DNA of 64,000 nucleotides from Gallionellales bacterium GWA2_60_18 (GTDB taxonomy: Bacteria; Pseudomonadota; Gammaproteobacteria; Burkholderiales; Gallionellaceae). Under the pieces are notes generated by a model that made no database searches, was not told the DNA's origin, and was given only the letters and a program-made list of their open reading frames with translations. This document shows, piece by piece, positions 46,079 to 54,842 of the stretch. Numbering within the stretch: the stretch's first letter is position 1; each line of letters begins with the position of its first letter. The stretch spans positions 1 through 64,000 of the forward strand of contig MGWS01000018.1 in the NCBI GenBank assembly GCA_001801105.1, written 5' to 3'. The translations under genes and the position numbers were made by a program.

Positions 46079-47674
46079 ATGTTATCCACCGCAAACATCA
46101 CCATGCAGTTCGGCGCCAAGCCGTTGTTCGAAAACGTTTCCGTCAAGTTCGGTGACGGCAACCGCTACGGCCTGATCGGGGCCAACGGCTGCGGCAAGTC
46201 CACTTTCATGAAGATCCTCGGCCGCGATCTGGAGCAATCCTCCGGCGAGGTGATGCTGGACAAGGGCGAGCGCCTCGGCAAACTGCGCCAGGACCAGTTC
46301 GCCTTTGAAGACATGCGCGTGCTGGACGTGGTGATGATGGGTCACGCCGAGATGTGGGAGGCGATGTCGGAGCGCGACGCGATCTATGCCAACCCGGATG
46401 CCAGCGAAGAAGACTATATGCGCGCCGCCGATCTGGAAGCGTCGTTCGCCGAATACGGCGGCTATACCGCCGAAGCGCGCGCGGGCGAGTTGCTGATGGG
46501 TGTGGGTATCGCCATCGAGTTGCATCAGGGCAACATGAGCGCAGTGGCCCCCGGCTTCAAACTGCGCGTGCTGCTGGCGCAGGCACTGTTCTCCGATCCG
46601 GACATCCTGCTGCTGGACGAACCGACCAACAACCTTGACATCAATACCATCCGCTGGCTGGAAGACGTGCTGAACGCGCGTAACTCCACCATGGTCATCA
46701 TCTCGCACGACCGCCATTTCCTGAACTGCGTGTGCACCCACATGGCCGATCTGGACTACGGCAAGATTACCGTGTATCCGGGCAACTACAACGATTACAT
46801 GCTGGCCTCGACGCAGGCGCGCGAACAGCAGTCGTCGGATAACGCCAAGGCCAAGGAAAAGATCGCCGAACTCAAGGCCTTCGTGGCGCGCTTCTCGGCC
46901 AACGCCTCCAAGGCCAGGCAGGCCACTTCGCGCGCGCGCCAGATCGACAAGATCAAGGTGGAAGACATTAAACCTTCCAGCCGCCAGTATCCCTTCATCC
47001 GGTTCGAATACGACGAGCGCGAAAAGCTGCACCGCGTCGCGGTGGAAGTGCAACACATGGCCAAGGGTTTCGACAAAGTGCTGTTCTCCAACGTGAATTT
47101 CCGCATCGATGCGGGCGAAAAGGTGGCCATCATCGGCCCGAACGGCATCGGCAAGACCACGCTGCTGCGCTGCCTCGCGGGCGATCTCGCGCCCGACACC
47201 GGCACCATCAAGTGGGCGGACAAGGCCAAGCTCGGCTACTACGCGCAGGACCACGCCGCCGACTTCGCCGAAGATAAAGAGATGATGGAGTGGATGATCG
47301 ACTGGCGCGGTCCGCACGACGACGACCAAGTGGTGCGCGGCACGCTGGGCCGCCTGTTGTTCTCCGGCGACGACGTGAAGAAACGCGTGAAGGTGCTGTC
47401 CGGCGGCGAGAAGGGCCGCATGCTGTTCGGCAAGCTGATGCTGGCCAAGCCCAACGTGCTGCTGATGGACGAGCCGACCAACCACATGGACATGGAAGCG
47501 ATCGAGTCGCTCAACACCGCACTCGACCTGTACAAGGGTACGCTGGTGTTCGTCAGCCACGACCGTGAATTCGTTTCGTCGCTGGCGACGCGTATCATCG
47601 AGATATCGGCCAAGGGCGTGAACGACTATCACGGCACCTACGAGGAATTCCTGCGCGACCAGATGGCGGAATAA
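46079..47674 (+). CDS. ybiT: ABC-F ATPase of the YbiT type
   Basis: A 531-residue soluble protein with two ATPase domains and no membrane part. Walker A motifs are GANGCGKST and GPNGIGKTT; Walker B motifs are [12 protein letters not shown] and [12 protein letters not shown]. The first signature is degenerate ([13 protein letters not shown]), as in YbiT, and the second is LSGGEKGRM. Such proteins act on the ribosome. The ATG at 46079 was chosen by family N-terminus ([11 protein letters not shown]). Confidence 0.94.
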   Translation: MLSTANITMQFGAKPLFENVSVKFGDGNRYGLIGANGCGKSTFMKILGRDLEQSSGEVMLDKGERLGKLRQDQFAFEDMRVLDVVMMGHAEMWEAMSERDAIYANPDASEEDYMRAADLEASFAEYGGYTAEARAGELLMGVGIAIELHQGNMSAVAPGFKLRVLLAQALFSDPDILLLDEPTNNLDINTIRWLEDVLNARNSTMVIISHDRHFLNCVCTHMADLDYGKITVYPGNYNDYMLASTQAREQQSSDNAKAKEKIAELKAFVARFSANASKARQATSRARQIDKIKVEDIKPSSRQYPFIRFEYDEREKLHRVAVEVQHMAKGFDKVLFSNVNFRIDAGEKVAIIGPNGIGKTTLLRCLAGDLAPDTGTIKWADKAKLGYYAQDHAADFAEDKEMMEWMIDWRGPHDDDQVVRGTLGRLLFSGDDVKKRVKVLSGGEKGRMLFGKLMLAKPNVLLMDEPTNHMDMEAIESLNTALDLYKGTLVFVSHDREFVSSLATRIIEISAKGVNDYHGTYEEFLRDQMAE

Positions 47675-47679
47675 GCGGC

Positions 47680-48480
47680 ATGGGCCGAACCATCGGGGTA
47701 TTCGATTCCGGCGTGGGCGGCCTTTCGGTGCTGCGCCACATCCGCGCCGCGTTGCCCGAGGCAAAGCTGATCTACGTCGCCGATTCCGGCCATGTGCCCT
47801 ACGGCGACAAAGCGCCGGACTACATCGCGCAACGTTCACTCACCCTCGCGCGATTCCTCGTCGAATACGGTGCCGAAGCCATTGTCATCGCCTGCAACAC
47901 CGCCACGGCGGCCGCAGCCGCCATGCTGCGCAGCCGTTTCAGCCTGCCCATCGTGGCGATGGAGCCTGCCGTCAAGCCTGCCGTCGCCGCCACGAAGAGC
48001 GGCGTGGTCGGCGTGCTGGCGACGGTCGGCACGCTGGAGAGCGCGCGCTTCGCCGCCTTGCTGGAGAGATATGCGGGCGAGGTGAGCATCGTCACCCAGG
48101 GCTGCCCCGGTCTGGTGGAGTTGGTCGAGCGCGGCGATCTTGTTAGCCCGGCAGCGCGCCAGCTCGTCGAACGCTACACCGCGCCGCTGCTGGCGGCGGG
48201 CGCGGACACCCTGATCCTCGGCTGCACTCACTATCCGTTCCTCGCGCCGCTGATCCGCACGGTGGCGGGCGAAAGCATCGCGCTGGTGGATACCGGCGCC
48301 GCCGTGGCGCGCGAACTGGAACGCCGCATTGCGGCGGAATTGCCGCCATGCCCGCAAGCCAGTGCGACCGGAACCGAAGCGTTCTACACCAGCGGCGACG
48401 CGGCGCAGGCAGCACGCATCGTGTCGGCGCTGTGGGGCGGGGAGATCGCGGTACAGCCCCTGCCGGAAGTGTTCCGCTAG
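47680..48480 (+). CDS. murI: Glutamate racemase
   Basis: A 266-residue enzyme that makes D-glutamate for peptidoglycan. Both catalytic cysteines are present in VIACNTATAAA and LILGCTHYPFLAP. The N-terminus IGVFDSGVGGLSVL is typical. It starts five bases after the ABC-F gene. Confidence 0.96.
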   Translation: MGRTIGVFDSGVGGLSVLRHIRAALPEAKLIYVADSGHVPYGDKAPDYIAQRSLTLARFLVEYGAEAIVIACNTATAAAAAMLRSRFSLPIVAMEPAVKPAVAATKSGVVGVLATVGTLESARFAALLERYAGEVSIVTQGCPGLVELVERGDLVSPAARQLVERYTAPLLAAGADTLILGCTHYPFLAPLIRTVAGESIALVDTGAAVARELERRIAAELPPCPQASATGTEAFYTSGDAAQAARIVSALWGGEIAVQPLPEVFR

Positions 48481-48524
48481 CTTTACAATGCGCCTGTCAA
48501 CCCGATAAAGGCGAGGGAGGCCAA

Positions 48525-49049
48525 ATGAAACACGTTATCCTGCTGCTGATTCTTCTGTGTTCCGCGCCGCTGCTTCAGGCCGGCGAGCTGTACCGCTGGG
48601 TGGACGAGGCGGGCAAGGTGCATTACGGCGATGCGCCGCCGCCCGGCGTGCAGGCGGAGACTCGCAGGTTCCCCGCCGCGAACGGCGATGAAGGCCTGTC
48701 CTACGAGACGCGCCGTGCGCGCGAGAATTTTCCGGTCACGCTGTATATCGAGGACGACACCTGCGGCAGCTATTGCCAGCAGGCGCGCGACATGCTGAAC
48801 CGGCGCGGCATTCCGTTCAGCGAAAAGAAGTTGGTCGCGAAGGAAGAGATCGAAGCGTTCAAGAAGGCGTCGGGCGGCGATCTCGTCCCCTCGCTTTCGG
48901 TGGGCCGGCGTTTCCTGTCGGGCTTCGATGAGACGCGCTGGAACAATGAACTCGACATCGCGGGCTATCCCAAGACCGCGCCCTACCGCGCGCCGGCTGC
49001 TCCGGTCGACGACGAAGAGGCTGCCCCGGTGGATGCCGGAACGCAATGA
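48525..49049 (+). CDS. Exported DUF4124-glutaredoxin-like protein
   Basis: A 174-residue protein with a signal peptide ([16 protein letters not shown]), a DUF4124 segment ([16 protein letters not shown]) and a glutaredoxin-like domain with [17 protein letters not shown]. The CxxxC pair differs from the usual CPxC. The C-terminal tail is acidic. It should act in the periplasm. GAGGGAGG lies upstream, and the stop overlaps the start of xth. Confidence 0.85.
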   Translation: MKHVILLLILLCSAPLLQAGELYRWVDEAGKVHYGDAPPPGVQAETRRFPAANGDEGLSYETRRARENFPVTLYIEDDTCGSYCQQARDMLNRRGIPFSEKKLVAKEEIEAFKKASGGDLVPSLSVGRRFLSGFDETRWNNELDIAGYPKTAPYRAPAAPVDDEEAAPVDAGTQ

Positions 49050-49819
49050 AGCTGGCGACCTGGAACGTCAATTCGCTCAAGGTACGCCTGCCGCAGGTGC
49101 TGGAGTGGCTCACCGCGAATCCGGTCGAGACGCTGTGTTTGCAGGAGACCAAGCAGCAGGATGCGGATTTCCCGCAGGCCGAGTTGCTGGCGGCGGGCTA
49201 TCACAGCGTGTTCAGCGGGCAGAAGACCTATAACGGCGTCGCGATATTGAGCCGCGAGCCGGCGACCGATGTGCAATGCGGCATCCCCGGTTTCGCGGAC
49301 GAGCAGAAGCGCGTCATCGCCGCCACTGTCGGTGATGTCCGCGTGGTTTGCATATATGTGCCGAACGGGCAGGAGGTGGGTTCGGATAAATACCGTTACA
49401 AGCTGGAATGGCTGGCCGCGTTGCGCGACTGGCTGCGCGGCGAGCTGGAAAAACATCCGCAGCTCGCGTTGCTGGGTGACTACAACATCGCGCCGGAAGA
49501 CCGCGACGTGTACGACCCGAAGGCGTGGGAGGGCAACGTGCTGGTCAGCGCGCCGGAGCGGGAGCGGTTCCGCGAGTTGTTGCAGCTCGGGTTGCGCGAC
49601 AGTTTCCGTTTGTTCGAGCAGGCCGACAAATCCTATTCCTGGTGGGACTACCGCATGATGGCGTTCCGCCGCAACATGGGGCTGCGCATCGACCACATCC
49701 TGGTCAGCGAGGCGCTCGCCGCATGCTGCACCGGTTGCCTGATCGACAAGACGCCGCGCAAACTGGAGCGCCCGTCGGATCACACGCCGGTGATCGCAGA
49801 GTTAAAGAATACCGCTTGA
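49046..49819 (+). CDS. xth: Exodeoxyribonuclease III
   Basis: A 257-residue AP endonuclease/3'-5' exonuclease. Catalytic motifs include [35 protein letters not shown], and SDHTPV at the end. The ATG overlaps the previous stop by four bases. It would act in base-excision repair. Confidence 0.94.
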   Translation: MKLATWNVNSLKVRLPQVLEWLTANPVETLCLQETKQQDADFPQAELLAAGYHSVFSGQKTYNGVAILSREPATDVQCGIPGFADEQKRVIAATVGDVRVVCIYVPNGQEVGSDKYRYKLEWLAALRDWLRGELEKHPQLALLGDYNIAPEDRDVYDPKAWEGNVLVSAPERERFRELLQLGLRDSFRLFEQADKSYSWWDYRMMAFRRNMGLRIDHILVSEALAACCTGCLIDKTPRKLERPSDHTPVIAELKNTA

Positions 49820-49899
49820 GCCGCGCGGTTGAAGGCAGCGGGACGGCGTGTTAGCCTTCAACGTCTTTCCATCCGGAAAGGCTGACATTTATCAGACAG

Positions 49900-50853
49900 A
49901 TGGTTCTTTCCGACTACATCAATTCCTATGGCCAGCACTTGCTGCAACGCTACGGCGAGCGCGTGCACAAGATCGCGCTGGATGCCGGCATGACCTGCCC
50001 CAATCGCGACGGCAGCAAGGGGATAGGCGGCTGCACCTTCTGCAACAACGAGTCGTTCAGCCCCAACGGACGCACGCCGCCTTCGCTGCGCGAGCAGCTG
50101 GCATCGGGGCGCAATGCGATCTCGCAGCGCACCCGCGCGACCAAGTTCATCGCCTATTTTCAGGCGTACACCAACACCTACGCCCAGATCGCGCAGTTGC
50201 GTGAGCTGTATCTGGGCGTGCTGGCCGAGCCCGGCATCGTCGGCATCTCGGTTGGCACCCGCCCCGACTGCGTATCGGCGGAAGTGCTCGACCTGCTGGA
50301 CGAGTTCCGCGCGGCCGGGCTGGAGGTGGTGCTTGAGCTGGGCCTGCAATCCGCGTTCGATGAGACGTTGCGGCGCATCAATCGCGGCCATGGCCTGGCC
50401 GAATACGTCGCTACTGCCACAGCGGCACGCCAGCGCGGCATCAACGTGTGCACCCATCTGATCATCGGCCTGCCCGGAGAGACGGAAGCCCATTACCACG
50501 CCACGCTCGATACGGTGCTCGATATCGGAGTGGAAGGGCTGAAGCTGCATCCGCTGCACATCGTGAAGCACACGGCGCTGGCGCAGGACTGGCTGCGCGG
50601 CAAGTATGTGCCGCTGACCCGCGAGGAGTACATCCGCATCGCCGCCGACCTGATCGAACGCACGCCGGAACATATTGTCTATCATCGCGTCACCGCCACC
50701 GCGCCCCGGGATATTCTGCTTGCGCCCGAATGGAGTTCGGAAAAATGGAACGTGCTGAACGGCATCACCAACGAATTGCACACACGCGGCAGCCGTCAGG
50801 GACGACTCGCCGGCACCCCCTTCATTTTCAAGGAGCTACGTCATGTCGCTTGA
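49900..50853 (+). CDS. yhcC: Radical SAM protein YhcC
   Basis: A 317-residue protein of the YhcC/TIGR01212 type. The cluster-binding cysteines are in CPNRDGSKGIGGCTFCNN, with a long first gap typical of this branch, followed by SVGTRPDCVS. The substrate is unknown. It overlaps ubiU by 11 bases, so it may belong to the same transcript as the anaerobic ubiquinone genes. Confidence 0.9.
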   Translation: MVLSDYINSYGQHLLQRYGERVHKIALDAGMTCPNRDGSKGIGGCTFCNNESFSPNGRTPPSLREQLASGRNAISQRTRATKFIAYFQAYTNTYAQIAQLRELYLGVLAEPGIVGISVGTRPDCVSAEVLDLLDEFRAAGLEVVLELGLQSAFDETLRRINRGHGLAEYVATATAARQRGINVCTHLIIGLPGETEAHYHATLDTVLDIGVEGLKLHPLHIVKHTALAQDWLRGKYVPLTREEYIRIAADLIERTPEHIVYHRVTATAPRDILLAPEWSSEKWNVLNGITNELHTRGSRQGRLAGTPFIFKELRHVA

Positions 50854-51844
50854 ACTGGTCTGTCCGGCCGGCAATCTGCCGGCGCTGAAGGTTGCCGTGG
50901 ATAACGGCGCCGATTGCGTTTACATGGGCTTCAAGGACAACACCAACGCGCGCGCCTTCCCCGGCCTCAACTTCGATCAGGACAACGCGCGCGAAGGTGT
51001 GCGTTACGCCCACTCTAAAGGCGCCAAAGTGTTGCTCGCGCTCAACACCTTCCCGCAGTCCGACAAGTGGGAACGCTGGCAGTCCGCAGTGGATAACGCC
51101 GCCACACTGGGCATGGACGCTGTCATTCTCGCCGACCCCGGCCTGATGCGCTATGCCGCCAAGACCCATCCGCAGTTGCGCCTGCACCTGTCGGTGCAGG
51201 GCTCGGCTACCAACTACGAGGCGATCAATTTCTACCACGAACACTTCGGCATCCAGCGCGCCGTTATCCCGCGCGTGCTGTCGCTGGCGCAGGTCGAACA
51301 GGTGGTGAAGAACACCCCGGTCGAGATCGAGCTGTTCGGCTTCGGCGGTCTGTGCGTGATGGTCGAGGGGCGTTGCGCGCTGTCGTCCTACGCTACCGGC
51401 GAATCGCCCAATACCTGCGGCGTGTGCTCGCCGGCCAAGTCGGTGCGCTGGCAGAAAACGCCGCAGGGTTTGGAATCGCGCCTCAATGGCGTGTTGCTTG
51501 ACCGCTACGGCGACAACGAAAACGCCGGTTATCCGACCCTGTGCAAAGGACGCTTCGAGGTCAACAACGAAACCTACTACGCCATCGAGGAACCCACCAG
51601 CCTCAACACGCTGGAGATGTTGCCGCAGATGCTGGCGATGGGTATCGCCGCAATCAAGATCGAAGGCCGCCAACGTAGCCCGGCCTACGTCGAACAAGTG
51701 ACGAAGGTATGGCGCGCCGCCATCGACTCGGCCAAGCGCGCGCCGCAGAGCTACACCGTCAATCCGGCGTGGATGGCGCAATTGGGCAAGGTCGCCGAAG
51801 GTCAGCAGCAGACGCTGGGCGCTTACAACCGCCCCTGGAAGTAG
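50843..51844 (+). CDS. ubiU: Oxygen-independent ubiquinone hydroxylation protein UbiU
   Basis: A 333-residue U32-family protein. It forms a heterodimer with UbiV that hydroxylates ubiquinone precursors without oxygen, using iron-sulfur clusters. Cysteines are present in GLCVMVEGRC, NTCGVC and LCKGRF, matching the cluster ligands. GGAG precedes the ATG. A palindromic element begins two bases after the stop, and ubiV follows. Confidence 0.95.
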   Translation: MSLELVCPAGNLPALKVAVDNGADCVYMGFKDNTNARAFPGLNFDQDNAREGVRYAHSKGAKVLLALNTFPQSDKWERWQSAVDNAATLGMDAVILADPGLMRYAAKTHPQLRLHLSVQGSATNYEAINFYHEHFGIQRAVIPRVLSLAQVEQVVKNTPVEIELFGFGGLCVMVEGRCALSSYATGESPNTCGVCSPAKSVRWQKTPQGLESRLNGVLLDRYGDNENAGYPTLCKGRFEVNNETYYAIEEPTSLNTLEMLPQMLAMGIAAIKIEGRQRSPAYVEQVTKVWRAAIDSAKRAPQSYTVNPAWMAQLGKVAEGQQQTLGAYNRPWK

Positions 51845-51845
51845 T

Positions 51846-51987
51846 GGAAACCTCAATAAACCTACTGCGCGGTCAGATTCCTGCGTTGCGCGGTGCTCGC
51901 AATCCTCATGTACAACTGCGTACATTCCGGTTGCTGCGCTCCGTGCGCCTTGCACTCCAACCGCTCGCAACGGTTTCTAGAGGTTCC
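51846..51987. repeat. Palindromic element B after ubiU
   Basis: A 142-bp element starting two bases after the ubiU stop. The outer arms are GGAAACCTCAATAAACC and GGTTTCTAGAGGTTCC (complementary with a bulge and few mismatches). The core has TTGCGCGGTGC, GTACATTCCGGTT and GTGCGCCTTGCA, as in A and C. Translated readings of this stretch are not genes. Confidence 0.85.
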
Positions 51988-51997
51988 ATAAGCCGGT

Positions 51998-52075
51998 GTA
52001 GGATGGATTGAGCGCAGCGATACCCATCAATTGAAATTGCGCCGATGGGTATCGCGTTGCTCAACCCATCCTACG
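51998..52075. repeat. GTAGG palindromic repeat between ubiU and ubiV
   Basis: Two 31-bp arms match with four mismatches around a 16-base loop. The left starts GTAGGATGGATTGAGCGCAG and the right ends CTCAACCCATCCTAC. It directly follows element B. Together they fill most of the 290-base gap before ubiV. Confidence 0.85.
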
Positions 52076-52134
52076 AACTACAACTTCGTGTCTTCGTGAT
52101 GGGAAGATTTTGCAGTATTGATTAGAGAACACCG

Positions 52135-53055
52135 ATGAAATTATCTTTAGGCCCCATCCTCTACTACTGGGAACGCGACCGCGTTTTCGACTTTTACGAC
52201 GAGATCGCCGCCGCGCCGGTGGACATCGTCTATCTCGGCGAGGCGGTCTGTTCGCGCCGCCATGAGTTGCGCACCGAAGACTGGCTGGATCTGGCCGGCA
52301 AGCTCGCCGTGGCGGGCAAAGAGGTGGTGCTTTCCAGCCAGGCGCTGATCGAATCCGAGTCCGACCTGAAGACGCTGCGCCGCATCAGCGGCAACGATTT
52401 GTTCACGGTGGAAGCCAACGACATGGGCGCGGTGCATCTGCTTTCCGGCGCGAAAGTGCCGTTCGTCGCCGGTCCGCACATCAACACCTACAACCCGCAG
52501 ACACTGGCTTTGTTGGCCGAGCTGGGTGCCATGCGCTGGGTCATGCCGGTCGAGATGTCGCGTACCGATCTCGAATCCATGCATAGCGTGCGCCCAGTTG
52601 GGATGCAGACCGAGGTGTTCGCCTACGGGCGTCTGCCGCTGGCATTCTCGGCGCGCTGTTTCACCGCGCGCCACTACAACTTGCCCAAGGACGATTGCCA
52701 GTTCCGCTGTCTGGGTGACCCCGACGGCATGACCCTGAAGACCCGCGAAGGCCAGCCCTTCCTGGTGCTGAACGGCATCCAGACCCAATCCGCCAGCGTC
52801 TACAACTTGATAGCCGAACTCGGCACGATGCGCGAAACCGGTGTGGACGTGGTGCGCGTCAGCCCGCAGTCCACACATACCGCCGATATCCTCGGGCTAT
52901 ACCGCGCTGTGTTGGACAACCCGGAATCCGCCCGCCAAGCCGCGCAACAAATGGCGGCGCTGATGCCGGACCAGCCCTGCGACGGCTACTGGTTCGGCCG
53001 TCCCGGCATCGAGCAGAGCTATCTGCGCCAGCAGGCCGAGGAAGACGCGGCCTGA
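52135..53055 (+). CDS. ubiV: Oxygen-independent ubiquinone hydroxylation protein UbiV
   Basis: A 306-residue U32-family partner of UbiU. The cluster cysteines are conserved: Cys39 in LGEAVCSRR, then [20 protein letters not shown] with one more Cys, the same spacing as in Escherichia coli UbiV. The ribosome site is weak. Element C begins on the base after its stop codon. Confidence 0.95.
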   Translation: MKLSLGPILYYWERDRVFDFYDEIAAAPVDIVYLGEAVCSRRHELRTEDWLDLAGKLAVAGKEVVLSSQALIESESDLKTLRRISGNDLFTVEANDMGAVHLLSGAKVPFVAGPHINTYNPQTLALLAELGAMRWVMPVEMSRTDLESMHSVRPVGMQTEVFAYGRLPLAFSARCFTARHYNLPKDDCQFRCLGDPDGMTLKTREGQPFLVLNGIQTQSASVYNLIAELGTMRETGVDVVRVSPQSTHTADILGLYRAVLDNPESARQAAQQMAALMPDQPCDGYWFGRPGIEQSYLRQQAEEDAA

Positions 53056-53195
53056 GAAGCCGCTTAAAAATTGCTGCGGAGGGCATCTGCGGCGTTGCGC
53101 GGTACTCGAAATCCTCATGTACTTATGTACATTCCGGTTTCTGCGTTCCGTGCGCCTTGCATCCCTCCCCCCTCGCGAATTTTTAAGACGGCTTC
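53056..53195. repeat. Palindromic element C after ubiV
   Basis: A 140-bp element that starts directly after the ubiV TGA. The outer arms are GAAGCCGCTTAAAAATT and AATTTTTAAGACGGCTTC, fully complementary except for one bulged base. The core has TTGCGCGGTAC, GTACATTCCGGTT and GTGCGCCTTGCA. The arm sequence differs from those of A, B and D while still self-pairing. Confidence 0.85.
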
Positions 53196-53220
53196 TGCGG
53201 ACGTGTTGCGCCGGTTTGGT

Positions 53221-53249
53221 TTCTCCATTCCGAAAATCGGAACGGAGAA
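53221..53249. promoter_or_regulatory. 13-bp inverted repeat upstream of the DUF3800 gene
   Basis: TTCTCCATTCCGA and TCGGAACGGAGAA are complementary at 12 of 13 positions around an AAA loop, 43 bases before the DUF3800 start. It could be an operator or an RNA hairpin; no T-run follows, so it is not a typical terminator. Confidence 0.4.
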
Positions 53250-53291
53250 GGTTAATCACTTGGGTAATTTTCATCGCGTACCAACACATTG

Positions 53292-54050
53292 ATGAGTAAC
53301 GCACCGACTCTTGCGCTCGGAACTTCTGACGACGGGGACAGCGTCGCCTTGGAATCCAGTTGTCTCCTAGTTTTTGTTGATGAGACAGGAGACGAGCTAT
53401 TCTCTGATCCACAGCATCCAGTTTTTGGGCTTGGGGGTTGTGCCGTCCTTGTTGGTGACTATGTGAACTTCGTCAGGCCCACTTGGCGTCGAATGAAAGA
53501 TCAATACTTCGAAGGCGCGGATTCAACTCTCCATGCAAATGAACTGAGAACGCCCACGAAGAACCAACTGGAAGCCATCAGCAGTTTTTTTGCGCTAAGA
53601 AACTTCGCTCGGCTCGCGGCAGTTGCATCCTGCAAGTCACTACTTCCAAACGACTACTCGCCCTATCAAATAGTTTCTCGAGCGTTTCTTGCGCGGGTCG
53701 AACGTATTGCGCTTAGCTTTACCTTTTCGCGCATCGCCATATTGGTGGAGAGTTCCGAAAGAGCTAACGCATTAGCCGAACGTCACGTTGGCCCGTACAA
53801 CAAGGCCGACGTTGAATACTTTGGCCGTACGGTGCGCGTCCCTATTGATCATTATTTCGTTCCAAAGGCGATGAACGAACCGGGAGTTGAGATCGCCGAT
53901 TTCGTCATGCATTCCGTTGGCGGTCAGGTGCGCTCCCAATGTGCCGGACTGACAGGCTTCCGGAAAGACTTCACGGCGGTCTTTCGCGATGCCCCACCTG
54001 AGTTGGTTCAGTACATGTGCATCCAACAGGCAGTTGTCAATGACGCATGA
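53292..54050 (+). CDS. DUF3800 family protein
   Basis: A 252-residue protein beginning, after a short leader, with LLVFVDETGDELF, the acidic motif of DUF3800 (a predicted RNase H-like fold). Later acidic residues occur in EIADFVMHSVGG, a place where the family keeps metal ligands. DUF3800 proteins are scattered among mobile and defence regions, and their function is not established. Base composition is AT-richer than that of ubiV and ubiT, between which it sits, so it looks inserted. The ATG at 53292 has no clear ribosome site. Confidence 0.72.
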   Translation: MSNAPTLALGTSDDGDSVALESSCLLVFVDETGDELFSDPQHPVFGLGGCAVLVGDYVNFVRPTWRRMKDQYFEGADSTLHANELRTPTKNQLEAISSFFALRNFARLAAVASCKSLLPNDYSPYQIVSRAFLARVERIALSFTFSRIAILVESSERANALAERHVGPYNKADVEYFGRTVRVPIDHYFVPKAMNEPGVEIADFVMHSVGGQVRSQCAGLTGFRKDFTAVFRDAPPELVQYMCIQQAVVNDA

Positions 54051-54186
54051 TTCGAAAGATACCGAAGTCGAATTATTCTTGAATGAGATGGGTATGGTAG
54101 TAAATCCGATGAACCCGGCTTGTCCGGTGTTGCGCCGGATGCAAACAGGATAAAATGCCCACCACCACCTGATCCCGAGGAACATC

Positions 54187-54666
54187 ATGGATATACCCGC
54201 TTTCAGAATCCCCTCACCGCTGGGAACAGCCGTTTCGCTGTTACCGTCTTATCCGCCTTCGCTGGTGTTCAGCCGGGTGCTGAATCTGGCGCTGGGGCGA
54301 TTGATCAAACCGGAGTCGCTGGAGCCGTTGCATGGCAAGTTGATTGCCATCCGCGTCACCGATGCCGGCCTCAGTTTCTTCTTCAGCATCGGGCGCAACG
54401 GGTTCGTCGCCTGCAAGGGCGACCGGACGCCCGACATCGCTTTCAGCGCCGCCACTTACGATTTCCTGATGCTGGGTTTGCGCAAGGAAGACCCGGACAC
54501 CCTGTTCTTCAGCCGCCGCCTAGTGGTGGAGGGTGACACCGAGCTGGGGCTGATCGCCAAGAATGCGCTCGATGCGGTGGAAATGCCGCATTTTGAGCCG
54601 TCGCAGCTGCTGCCCGGCAGGCTGCTGGAAAGAGCGGCCGCCCGCCTGTTTTCCTCCGCACGCTGA
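54187..54666 (+). CDS. ubiT: Ubiquinone accessory factor UbiT (SCP2 domain)
   Basis: A 159-residue SCP2-type lipid-binding protein. UbiT is needed together with UbiU and UbiV for anaerobic ubiquinone synthesis and probably binds the lipid precursor. The core LHGKLIAIRVTDAGLSFFF and DIAFSAATYDFLML match. GAGG lies upstream of the ATG. It is parted from ubiV by element C and the DUF3800 gene. Confidence 0.9.
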   Translation: MDIPAFRIPSPLGTAVSLLPSYPPSLVFSRVLNLALGRLIKPESLEPLHGKLIAIRVTDAGLSFFFSIGRNGFVACKGDRTPDIAFSAATYDFLMLGLRKEDPDTLFFSRRLVVEGDTELGLIAKNALDAVEMPHFEPSQLLPGRLLERAAARLFSSAR

Positions 54667-54703
54667 CTTTTGTCAGTCGCCACCTGAAATTTGCCCCCTC
54701 CTC

Positions 54704-54761
54704 TTGACACACCACTAGATGCTGGGTAGTTTTACACCCTCGAACACAACATCTAGTGGTT
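54704..54761 (+). promoter_or_regulatory. Candidate nrdD promoter with paired inverted boxes (NrdR-like)
   Basis: TTGACA (54704-54709) and TAGTTT (54727-54732) form a possible promoter with a 17-base spacer. ACCACTAGATG (54711-54721) in the spacer and CATCTAGTGGT (54750-54760) downstream are an exact 11-bp inverted pair. The sequence resembles NrdR boxes that control ribonucleotide reductase genes, but the centre-to-centre distance of 38 bp is longer than the usual 31-32 bp. Confidence 0.5.
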
Positions 54762-54842
54762 TGTGATATTCGTCAGCCCGATGCCCGGCATCGGGATGCG
54801 CGGCGATGTCAGCCGTATCCAAGGTCAAATCAGGAGGAAACA

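Noticed and set aside
51846..52075. Small genes or a CRISPR-like array between ubiU and ubiV
   Set aside because: The readings come from the palindromic elements, and there are no regular short direct repeats with spacers.
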